From positions 1 through 23,767 of IMG/VR virus record IMGVR_UViG_3300007523_000090: DNA of 23,767 nucleotides; one strand, 5' to 3'. Source of the stretch: a virus. Positions 8,187 to 14,829 of the stretch are shown here, one piece after another. Numbering within the stretch: the first letter of the stretch is position 1; each line of letters begins with the position of its first letter. The notes beneath the pieces are model-generated. The model saw only the letters and a list, made by a program, of their open reading frames with translations. It was not told the DNA's origin and did not search any database. The position numbers were made by a program, and so were the translations under genes.

Positions 8187-9152
8187 ATGAGCCTTTTAGA
8201 CCTCGCGCTTACGAAGGAATGGCTGGCCAACCGATGGTTGGTCGGCCTTAACTTGACAGACCCCGCAACGGGTTTGCCGTACCCGGACGCCCACTATCAG
8301 CAGGCGATCCTACAGGCGCGCGATATGCTGGCTTATGAGTTCGACCTCGCCCTTGAGCCGACCTCCGACGTTCAGCCGGTGGACGTCACGCAATGGAGCG
8401 AGTCGACCGACTTTCTCATGACCATGCCAAAACGACCGATCATTTCAGTTGAAAAGATCTCGTTTTGGGCTGGGAACAACGAAGTTTGGACCGTGCCGCC
8501 CGAGTGGATTATCCGGCCCTCCGACAAGTTCGGCCAGCTCCAGTTGAAGCCCGACGGCATCACGCACGGCGCTTACACAACCCGATTCCCGAACACGTTT
8601 CAAGGGAACCACGCCTATAAGGCATCACAGATTCGGGTCGCCTACACGGCCGGTTATCCTGAGACTGATGTCGGCCAGTCGTACGGCCGCCGGAATAGCG
8701 ACCGGGTTATCGGGGTCGGCACTGCTTTTAAGACCACAGTCAAGTTGAACGACTTCATCGGCTATGACGGCGCCGAGGCCCGGGTTGTGGCGCGTATCGT
8801 CTCGGACACCGAGCTGATCGTTGATCGGCCGTGGGATTACGCTAACGGCGCAGCCGGTGACCCGCCCGACACGCTGACGACCTTGACAGTCCGGATGCCG
8901 GCCATCTTCGGCGAGTTCATCGGCGCGCTCGCGGCGGGCTCCATCCTCATAACTGCGGGCGACCTTGTGATCGGCGCGGGTATCGCGTCCATGAGCCGCT
9001 CGATTGACGGGCTGAGCCAGTCGATCAACACGACAAGCTCGGCGGAAAACAGCGCCTACTCGGCGCGCATCAAGTCGCTGCAAGAGGTCGTCAAGGACGT
9101 GCGGGTGCGGGTCAAGCGCCTATTCCGACCGATTCTCGGATTCGTCATTTAG
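8187..9152 (+). CDS. Putative head-tail adaptor (neck) protein
   Basis: The 321-residue product starts at ATG 8187 after AGAGGGG. The N-terminal 75 residues are helical and acidic, as in head-tail adaptor proteins that dock under the portal. Residues about 170-220 hold a compact beta module (VIGVGTAFKTT...DFIGYDG...VSDTELIVDRPW) of a type often seen inserted in phage virion proteins. Around residues 245-275 is a Gly/Ala/Ile-rich segment, and the C-terminus is basic. Placement two genes after the capsid fits an adaptor or completion role, but the assignment is by order and general form rather than a diagnostic motif. Its TAG stop (9150-9152) abuts the -35 box of the next promoter. Confidence 0.5.
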   Translation: MSLLDLALTKEWLANRWLVGLNLTDPATGLPYPDAHYQQAILQARDMLAYEFDLALEPTSDVQPVDVTQWSESTDFLMTMPKRPIISVEKISFWAGNNEVWTVPPEWIIRPSDKFGQLQLKPDGITHGAYTTRFPNTFQGNHAYKASQIRVAYTAGYPETDVGQSYGRRNSDRVIGVGTAFKTTVKLNDFIGYDGAEARVVARIVSDTELIVDRPWDYANGAAGDPPDTLTTLTVRMPAIFGEFIGALAAGSILITAGDLVIGAGIASMSRSIDGLSQSINTTSSAENSAYSARIKSLQEVVKDVRVRVKRLFRPILGFVI

Positions 9153-9180
9153 TTGACACCCTAAACGTTTAGGGTATAAT
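9153..9180 (+). promoter_or_regulatory. Strong sigma70-type promoter with palindromic operator in spacer
   Basis: TTGACA (9153-9158) and TATAAT (9175-9180) are both perfect consensus boxes, separated by exactly 16 bp. The whole spacer (9159-9174) is the perfect palindrome CCCTAAACGTTTAGGG. A dimeric regulator bound there would cover the RNA polymerase site, so I infer repression. The expected transcript starts near 9187 and opens with the small hairpin GCGGG/CCCGC (9189-9193 with 9197-9201), which may protect the 5' end. The same palindrome is the spacer of the leftward promoter at 19093-19120. The promoter would drive the tagged gene at 9227 independently of the late operon. Confidence 0.88.
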
Positions 9181-9226
9181 CACATCAAGCGGGAAGCCCG
9201 CCAGACCACAAAACCCGGAGAGCGAA

Positions 9227-10078
9227 ATGGCGAATGAAATCAAAGAGCTGAGCGACTGGGCCGACAAGGCCCTTACCAAGGGCGACGGCCCACCCCCCGG
9301 TTACACGGCGATCCCCGGAGGCAAAAAGGGCGGCTATCGCAAGCCCAAGGCGGGCGGTGGTTGGAGCTACGTTTACACGCAGGGCAGCGCAGGCAAGAGC
9401 AAGCCGGAGCCGGAGCATGATGACGGCGGGTATTCGCGGGCGCCTCTCAACGACCGGGAGTTTACTAATATTCTAAACAGCCCCGACCAGAACTCACGGC
9501 ACCTCATGGGCCTTGCGGACGCAATCTGTGAGGACCACGAAAGGGTTCGCGAGGCCATTCAGACGGTCATCAAAAAGCGCGACTTCACGGGGCTCGCAGA
9601 TCTCGGTCGAAAAGGACTCGCCGAGGCGCCCTACCTAGACCGCCCCGTCTGGGACCGGCTTGTGCGCATCGCGGACAAGGCCGCCGAGCACGCGCGCAGC
9701 GAAAAAAAGACGGCAGCCGCGGCAAAGCGCGAAGATGCCGGCAAGAGCAAGCCGGAGCCGGAGCATGAGGACGAGGGGTCTTCGCGGGAACCCATCAGCG
9801 CCAAAGCATTTTCCGACATGATGAGCGATCCCGACTGGACTACGGGCCAGCTTATGGATTTTGCGGGTATCACCGGCTTGAATCACGAGGATATTCTGGA
9901 CGCTATCAGGGTGGTTGTCCGCAAACACAACTACGCGGGGCTCGAAACCCTCGCCCGCAAGTCACTTGAGTCAGCTTCCACTCTAGACCGTCCCGTTTGG
10001 GCGCGTCTCGCCCGCATCGCGTCCAAGGCTGTCGAGATAGAAGCGGCGGAGAAGGCGGCGACTGACAAGGCGGACTAG
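9227..10078 (+). CDS. Tagged accessory protein with two ~95-residue repeats
   Basis: The 283-residue product starts at ATG 9227 after CGGAGAG. Residues 1-60 are a tag module shared with the proteins at 11017 and 11676: helix LSDWADKAL, then PPGYTAIPGGK, GGYRKPK and GGGWSYVYTQG. Two copies of a helical unit follow (about residues 65-160 and 173-270), each with the pattern R-P---F--(I/M)---D, a central D-I-(T)VV/I-K--(D/Y)-(T/A)GL--L-RK-L and DRPVW-RL-RIA-KA. They are separated by a basic/Ala linker EKKTAAAAKREDA. I do not recognise the repeat fold. It is the first gene after its own regulated promoter, so it acts as a moron-like insertion between neck genes. Virion cargo or an early host-directed protein are possible roles. 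Confidence 0.75.
   Translation: MANEIKELSDWADKALTKGDGPPPGYTAIPGGKKGGYRKPKAGGGWSYVYTQGSAGKSKPEPEHDDGGYSRAPLNDREFTNILNSPDQNSRHLMGLADAICEDHERVREAIQTVIKKRDFTGLADLGRKGLAEAPYLDRPVWDRLVRIADKAAEHARSEKKTAAAAKREDAGKSKPEPEHEDEGSSREPISAKAFSDMMSDPDWTTGQLMDFAGITGLNHEDILDAIRVVVRKHNYAGLETLARKSLESASTLDRPVWARLARIASKAVEIEAAEKAATDKAD
9299..9381 (+). repeat. 83-bp tag-coding repeat, copy 1
   Basis: This segment encodes the GYTAIPGG...VYTQ part of the tag. It matches 11089-11171 at 82 of 83 bases (the one difference is C at 9340 against T at 11130). Such identity at synonymous positions, while flanking sequence diverges completely, indicates recent duplication or gene conversion. Confidence 0.92.
9392..9420 (+). 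repeat. 29-bp exact internal repeat, copy 1 (copy 2 at 9740-9768)
   Basis: The segment encoding the GKSKPEPEH linker is identical at 9392-9420 and 9740-9768. It marks the left boundary of each of the two protein repeat units in the 9227 gene, consistent with tandem duplication of the domain. Confidence 0.9.
9699..9739 (+). repeat. 41-bp exact linker repeat, copy 1 (copy 2 at 11567-11607)
   Basis: The segment encoding EKKTAAAAKREDA is identical over 41 bases in the 9227 gene and near the 3' end of the 11017 gene. With the 83-bp repeat it brackets unrelated middle sequence, so the two genes share ends but not centres. Confidence 0.92.
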
Positions 10079-10165
10079 GCCGCCGAGAACGCGAGACGCA
10101 CCAGCCAGCCAGCCCGTCATGCCTACGCCCACAAATACCGTGGCGAAGACTAAGGACCAAAAACT

Positions 10166-11014
10166 ATGTTCTACCCGCTTCGCCCCAAATACGTTGCACC
10201 GCAAGCAATGTTCAACCCAGAGATCTTCCGGTCGGACATCGTCAAGTTCGGCGGTGACTGCCCGAACATCCGCTGGGAAAAGGCTTTCCCTTGCCCGTGC
10301 AAGATGGTCGTCACGTTGCGGTCGATTGACGGCGAGATCGGTGGGGAAAGCCGGACGGGTTGCACGCAGTGTCATAACGCGGGGGTTTATTACGTCCGCC
10401 AGCCTGATACCTACGCCATTGTCACGGGCGTCGGGGAAACAAGCAGCTCGTCTGGCAAGACGACGGGTTCGGGTTGGGCGGACGTGCAAGCAACGTTTAC
10501 GTTCCTGCCAGAGAACGCCCCCGCGCATGATGACCGCGTGACCGATCTACGGAGCTGGATCCAAGTTTCCGAGAGGCGCAAGCGCAAACGGGACGGGGAG
10601 AAGTTCCGCTTCCCGCTGGAAGTCCGGGAGATCATCGCGGCCGACTCGGGAAACGACACGGTGCCGGTCTGCTTTCGTCAGACCGTTATCGAGCTGGCGA
10701 CGGCCCTCCCCTCGGGTGCGTTCGCGGCCCGGCTAACGGAAGGCGTCGACTTTGAAGTTCTAGACGGCGAACTGATCTGGGCGCTCGGCGATGCCCTTGA
10801 GACCGCGCCGACCGTCGGGAGTGATTACACGGTCACTTACTGGATTCACCCGAGATACTTGATTCAGAACATACCCTATATTTCACGCCCAAGTGTGACG
10901 TCGACGCCTAAGCAGGTCGGCGGCGTGATGACCCCAGCTTTGACGGATATGCCGGTAAAGGCTATCGGTTATCTTGAGTTCGTCGGCCCCGCCGCGGGAA
11001 CCACCGGAGTTTAA
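10166..11014 (+). CDS. Neck-region structural protein with four-cysteine cluster
   Basis: The 282-residue product starts at ATG 10166 after AAGGACC. Cys-Pro-Cys in FPCPCKM (about 42-48) and GCTQCH (about 65-70) form a C-x-C...C-x2-C set that could bind zinc or form disulfides. The rest is beta-rich with basic segment RRKRKR (about 136-141), and the C-terminus contains the pattern PYISRPSVTSTPKQ. It lies between an adaptor-like gene and tail-completion-like genes, so a head-closure or neck role is plausible from position. I do not recognise a named family. The gene is separated from 9227 by 87 bases in which I see no gene or clear signal. Confidence 0.5.
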   Translation: MFYPLRPKYVAPQAMFNPEIFRSDIVKFGGDCPNIRWEKAFPCPCKMVVTLRSIDGEIGGESRTGCTQCHNAGVYYVRQPDTYAIVTGVGETSSSSGKTTGSGWADVQATFTFLPENAPAHDDRVTDLRSWIQVSERRKRKRDGEKFRFPLEVREIIAADSGNDTVPVCFRQTVIELATALPSGAFAARLTEGVDFEVLDGELIWALGDALETAPTVGSDYTVTYWIHPRYLIQNIPYISRPSVTSTPKQVGGVMTPALTDMPVKAIGYLEFVGPAAGTTGV

Positions 11015-11016
11015 TA

Positions 11017-11664
11017 ATGTCGAATGCATTTACAGAGCTTAGTGACTGGGCTGACGAAGCCCTCGCCAAAGGCGCTAAGCCGCCTTCCGGTTACACGGCG
11101 ATCCCCGGAGGCAAAAAGGGCGGCTATCGTAAGCCCAAGGCGGGCGGTGGTTGGAGCTACGTTTACACGCAAGGATCCGCAAGCCGGAGCAAGAGCACGG
11201 CACTCTCTGGTAAAAGCGCACCCGCTAAAGAGATCCGCTCGGTGGGGGACCTCCGGACGCTGGAAAAGCCCATCACGGTGGAGTCCGTTGGGGACGAAAA
11301 CGTGTATCTCAAGGACGCGGCTGGTGGCAGCCACTTCTTCAAGTATACCGAAAACCAAAACCCATCGAAAGCGACCCCCAAAGAGCTTAGCTCGACGACT
11401 GACGTTGACAAGCTCGTCGGACCTATCACTTTCAACAGCTCAGGCGGCGAGAACTTTTACGTCACAGACGGGGACAGCAACCTTCATTTCGTGAAGGTGG
11501 AAGACAATCAACGCGCCTTCGTAAAGTTGCTCGCGCATCTGATTGCGAGTGACGAAGGCGCCCCCGGCGAAAAAAAGACGGCAGCCGCGGCAAAGCGCGA
11601 AGATGCCCCAAAGGGTCCGAACATCCCCGACATCGTCGGCTATTTCAAACCCCCGACCCGATAA
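11017..11664 (+). CDS. Tagged accessory protein with two short beta repeats
   Basis: The 215-residue product opens with the same tag as the 9227 protein: LSDWADEAL, then PPSGYTAIPGGK, GGYRKPK and GGGWSYVYTQG. Its middle (about 70-165) is unrelated and holds two copies of a roughly 45-residue unit with the pattern (S/T)--(V/D)-(D)L--L--PIT--S-G-EN-Y--D-----HF-K---NQ. Then comes the linker EKKTAAAAKREDA, identical at DNA level to 9227, and a Pro-rich tail (PNIPDIVGYFKPPTR). The ATG at 11017 is 2 bases after the preceding stop. The protein looks like the same chassis carrying a different payload. Its biochemical role is unknown. Confidence 0.72.
   Translation: MSNAFTELSDWADEALAKGAKPPSGYTAIPGGKKGGYRKPKAGGGWSYVYTQGSASRSKSTALSGKSAPAKEIRSVGDLRTLEKPITVESVGDENVYLKDAAGGSHFFKYTENQNPSKATPKELSSTTDVDKLVGPITFNSSGGENFYVTDGDSNLHFVKVEDNQRAFVKLLAHLIASDEGAPGEKKTAAAAKREDAPKGPNIPDIVGYFKPPTR
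11089..11171 (+). repeat. 83-bp tag-coding repeat, copy 2
   Basis: This is the partner of 9299-9381 with a single mismatch. It lies at the same protein position in the 11017 gene. Sequence similarity stops abruptly at its right edge, where the two proteins' middles differ. Confidence 0.92.
11567..11607 (+). repeat. 41-bp exact linker repeat, copy 2
   Basis: It is identical to 9699-9739 and encodes the same basic/Ala linker. It is the right-hand boundary of the non-homologous payload in the 11017 gene. Confidence 0.92.
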
Positions 11665-11675
11665 GGGCCTAAACC

Positions 11676-13250
11676 ATGTCCTACCTGCAACAAGTATCAG
11701 CGTGGGCTGACCGGATCTTGAAGTCCGTCGGCGTGATTAAGTTCGCGGGCTCGGCTACGTCTGCGTCTGCCCCTAGTGCAGGCGGTGGGGGTGACGGCGG
11801 CGACGGCAAAACCCCGCCCGACGGCTTCTCGCCGATTCCCGGCTCAAAACATAACGGCTACCACAAGCGGGTCGGAAACAAGTGGGTCTCGTGGTACCCC
11901 GGCAAGGGCACCGGGAAACACGCAAAGGAGGACTTGTCGCAAGAAGAGCACCAAAAAGCGTTCGACTCGGTCGGGCCGCGGCACCGTAAGTTGCTCGACG
12001 GGATGCGGAACAACAGCGTCCGGAAGTTCGAGCCCGACGGCAAAAAGAACGCTGTGCAGAAAGAGGGCAAGGCCGAGGCCAAGGTCGAAGTGGTCGGAGC
12101 TGAAAAGAAAGCCTCCGCGGCGAAGGCTGAAAAGAAAGCCCCCGCCGACGAGGCAAAGGCTGAAAAGAAGGCGAAGAAGCCGGCTAAGGCCCACCCGCAT
12201 CAAGCAACAATGGACGCGGTCGCTGAGCACGGACCGGACAGGCCGATCCCGCCGACGGCGACCAACGTAAAAATGCACTATGACCCTAAGCTCAACCCCG
12301 AGGCCGCCCACACGGGCGCGCTTATGTCATGGGTAAACGCAAAAGGCGTAACCGAGAAGTCCTACAGCGCGGAGTTCCAGCGGCGGACCGCGCACGCTAA
12401 GTGGACCCGCCTCGCGACCATGGTCCCGAAGATCGAGCAGGGCACGAAGTCGCTCCGGGCTGCAATGACAACGGGGACCAAGCGCAAGCGGGACGCCGCG
12501 GTCGCACTCGCGCTTATCGAAGAGACCGGCATTCGCCCCGGGAGTCGAGAGGCCGCGGCGCGTGGGGGCACGGCGGACACCTTCGGCGCGACGACGCTCA
12601 AGCCTGAGCACGTCACGTTCGTTGGGGACACGGCGCACCTGACATTTATCGGCAAGGCGTCGAAAAAGAACCATCGCGTCGTGGATGATCCCGAGCTGGT
12701 CGCGGCGCTCAAAGAGCGAGTCGCCAACCCGACGGCGGACGGTTTCCTATTTGCTGCAACCGACGTCGACACACGGGCCGCAATGAAAGAGCATTACGGC
12801 AAGTTCAAAGTCAAAGACCTGCGGACGCTTCAAGGCTCCATGCGAGCGGCTGACTTGCTCGCTAAAGAGCCGCCGATCGCCATCACGGCGAACAAAACGA
12901 AGGACCTCAAAGCGATCCAAGACGTGATCAACCGCGTATCAAAGGGCGTGTCAGAGTATCTCGACAACACGCCGCCCATGGCGCGCGAGTCTTATATCCA
13001 CCCGTCGCTGTTCGTCGAGTGGATGACTCAGAGCGGCATCGGCCCCGAGTACGTCAAGGCGTTGTTCAAGGGCAAAAAGGGCAAGGGGCATCACCCGATG
13101 CGCAAGATGACCCCCGGGGGCGAGGCGCTCCTTAACGCGTCGCTCAAGCGGGCGCAACCGGCCGGCGGAGCAAAGGTAGCCGGGGCGGACGGTGACACGG
13201 ATGACGAGCACGAAAAAGAGACCTATCCTTTGAGCTTCAAGGGGTTTTAG
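11676..13250 (+). CDS. Type IB DNA topoisomerase fused to the N-terminal tag
   Basis: The 524-residue product joins the tag (SAWADRIL at 8-15; PPDGFSPIPGSK, GYHKR, GNKWVSWYPG at about 47-76) to a Lys/Ala-rich linker (about 125-175) and a poxvirus/bacterial-type topoisomerase IB. These enzymes relax supercoils through a 3'-phosphotyrosine intermediate. Active-site residues are in place: Arg287 in TGIRPGS, Lys327 in FIGKASK, Arg383 in KDLRT, Asn431 in DNTPP (the position held by His or Asn in the family) and the nucleophile Tyr440 in RESYIHP. FGATTLKPEHV at 303-313 is also family-typical. The catalytic domain therefore looks intact. ATG 11676 follows AAGGGCC. Its location amid neck genes with a virion-protein tag is unusual; packaging into the virion is inferred. 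Confidence 0.92.
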   Translation: MSYLQQVSAWADRILKSVGVIKFAGSATSASAPSAGGGGDGGDGKTPPDGFSPIPGSKHNGYHKRVGNKWVSWYPGKGTGKHAKEDLSQEEHQKAFDSVGPRHRKLLDGMRNNSVRKFEPDGKKNAVQKEGKAEAKVEVVGAEKKASAAKAEKKAPADEAKAEKKAKKPAKAHPHQATMDAVAEHGPDRPIPPTATNVKMHYDPKLNPEAAHTGALMSWVNAKGVTEKSYSAEFQRRTAHAKWTRLATMVPKIEQGTKSLRAAMTTGTKRKRDAAVALALIEETGIRPGSREAAARGGTADTFGATTLKPEHVTFVGDTAHLTFIGKASKKNHRVVDDPELVAALKERVANPTADGFLFAATDVDTRAAMKEHYGKFKVKDLRTLQGSMRAADLLAKEPPIAITANKTKDLKAIQDVINRVSKGVSEYLDNTPPMARESYIHPSLFVEWMTQSGIGPEYVKALFKGKKGKGHHPMRKMTPGGEALLNASLKRAQPAGGAKVAGADGDTDDEHEKETYPLSFKGF

Positions 13251-13253
13251 CCG

Positions 13254-13922
13254 ATGGCAACTAAAGCGTTTTTCGACAAGATCAAGCGGTGGCACACGAC
13301 TGTCTTGAGCGACCGACGCTTGGCGATCAAGGTCGCGCTGTTCGAGCGGTGGCTTGAGCTGTCCGGCTCGCTGCGTTCGACGCTTCCCGCGTACCAAGAG
13401 GCAATGAACGTTCGGGAAGAGGACGGCGGGAAGACGCTCGTGTTCGCGCTGTCGGCCGAGCCACGTATGGCCCAGCTGGTCGAGTTCGGCGTCCTGCCCT
13501 ATGATATGCGTGAGACGCTGCTCAAAATGAGCACCCGGTCGATCCGCGTCTCAAAAAAGGGGCACCTATTTCTCTACGTCCCGTTCGGGAATACAACGCG
13601 ATTCATTCGGAAACAGGGCGGGTCCGTGGCGGAACGGGCGGCTCGAAATCTGGGCGCTTACAAACCCGGCGGCGGCGCGGACAGACTCCCGGCGGGGATG
13701 TCGGAGAAGCTCGCCCCGTGGCACTCACACGACCCGCTGGCCAGTCTCGTGCGGCACGCGCCGACGGGGAATCAGCGCGGCTCAACATACATGACATGGA
13801 GAACAATCTCACAGAACGGTCGGCCGTGGACGAACCGCGGTATCCAAGCTCGCAACTTTATGCGGCAAGTGCTTGAATACGAAGCTGACGACATCGCAAA
13901 CAAGGTACTCGGGAGAAAATAA
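13254..13922 (+). CDS. Putative tail-completion / neck protein
   Basis: The 222-residue product starts at ATG 13254, three bases after the topoisomerase stop, with AAGGGG at 13239-13244 as the Shine-Dalgarno site. It is basic with mixed helix and strand (for example GHLFLYVPFGNTTRF) and a helical C-terminus ending in NKVLGRK. The position between a neck-like protein and a second completion-like protein just before the sheath is where HK97 gp10-like or tail-completion proteins usually lie. I see no diagnostic motif, so the name rests on synteny. Confidence 0.5.
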   Translation: MATKAFFDKIKRWHTTVLSDRRLAIKVALFERWLELSGSLRSTLPAYQEAMNVREEDGGKTLVFALSAEPRMAQLVEFGVLPYDMRETLLKMSTRSIRVSKKGHLFLYVPFGNTTRFIRKQGGSVAERAARNLGAYKPGGGADRLPAGMSEKLAPWHSHDPLASLVRHAPTGNQRGSTYMTWRTISQNGRPWTNRGIQARNFMRQVLEYEADDIANKVLGRK

Positions 13923-13924
13923 AA

Positions 13925-14044
13925 ATGGCAGAAACGCTTTCACCAACACCTACTACGCCCAAAGGCGGCGGTTCGATGGCCCCCTTGATGACCCAGTCGA
14001 TTCAGGGCAAGGGCAAGACCAAGAAAACCAAACCCAAGAAGTGA
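13925..14044 (+). CDS. 39-residue basic peptide sharing a motif with the capsid protein
   Basis: ATG 13925 follows GGGAG at 13912-13916 and the frame closes with TGA at 14042-14044. The product has a Thr/Pro/Gly-rich N-terminus, the segment PLMTQSIQG at 20-28 and a Lys/Thr-rich C-terminal tail (KTKKTKPKK). The central nonapeptide matches PLTTQSIQG of the capsid protein N-terminal arm at eight of nine residues, and the DNA matches at 22 of 26 bases (13982-14007 against 6335-6360). This suggests a shared binding site or an origin by partial copying. It fills the gap between two tail-completion-like genes exactly, which supports it being real. Function is unknown. Confidence 0.6.
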   Translation: MAETLSPTPTTPKGGGSMAPLMTQSIQGKGKTKKTKPKK

Positions 14045-14050
14045 TCCACT

Positions 14051-14785
14051 ATGGGATTCCTAGACTTACACGTTGCGCACCGTATCGCCACGGGGCTCCG
14101 AATCTTCGCGACCGACGCCGGCAAGTTGTTATTCAACTCGTGCATGGACGGGCTGATCCCGCAGGACGAGATCGACCGTCTTTATGAGGCGCTCTTCCCG
14201 TACGAGCCCGGCGGAGCTGAAAAGGAGGACCGCCCACGGGGGGTGAAGGTGGCGGTCCGCACGAGCTACCGGGGGTTTATTGACGCCCGGCTCGCGCCCC
14301 CGACGGGGACCGGGGACGAGACCGAGGGGACCGCGCACTTCCCGGCCATTGTCGTCGATCTCGCAAGCGAGACGCCGACAAGCTCTTTAGGCGGGCGTGC
14401 TCGCCGGACGAGGTATGATCAAGTCGTGGAGCTTATGATCATCGCCCAGACCAAAGGCGAGGTTCGGGCGTTGCACGTTATCTTACAGGATATGCTGATC
14501 GATAGCGGCCCGCACTTTGCGGCTTTGGGTTACCCGGGCGGAATCCACCCCGGCCCCGCGGGGGATATTCGACCCGCCGACGGGGCGATGGCGGGACTCG
14601 CGCCAAACCTGATAAACATGGTCCAGCGGTATCAGCGGTGGCGGGGCGAGATCGTCCGGGTGACGCCCAACATCTTCACCGACCCGCTGCCAGCTATCAC
14701 AGGTGTGAGCTTGCACCATGTCGACGCCGTCGGCGAAGGTGGCTTGCAGGGGAAGGCGAACCCCGTTATTCCACCAGATATTTGA
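14051..14785 (+). CDS. Putative tail terminator / completion protein
   Basis: The 244-residue product is encoded immediately upstream of the sheath gene, where myophages usually place the tail terminator or neck-sheath connector. It has an N-terminal helical part, a strand-rich centre with FPAIVVDLAS and YDQVVELMIIAQTKGEVRALHVILQDML (the alternating strand/helix pattern of tail-terminator folds), and a Pro-rich C-terminus. The start at ATG 14051 is six bases after the preceding stop; its Shine-Dalgarno site (AAGAAG) is weak. The call is by position and fold pattern only. Confidence 0.5.
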   Translation: MGFLDLHVAHRIATGLRIFATDAGKLLFNSCMDGLIPQDEIDRLYEALFPYEPGGAEKEDRPRGVKVAVRTSYRGFIDARLAPPTGTGDETEGTAHFPAIVVDLASETPTSSLGGRARRTRYDQVVELMIIAQTKGEVRALHVILQDMLIDSGPHFAALGYPGGIHPGPAGDIRPADGAMAGLAPNLINMVQRYQRWRGEIVRVTPNIFTDPLPAITGVSLHHVDAVGEGGLQGKANPVIPPDI

Positions 14786-14829
14786 CGTTTCAGCACACGT
14801 CGGCAGACTCAACGCAAAAGGGGTACAGC

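Noticed and set aside
14638-14829. Upstream extension of the sheath gene
   Set aside because: It overlaps the preceding gene; AAAGGGG before ATG 14830 and the sheath-like N-terminus decide the start.
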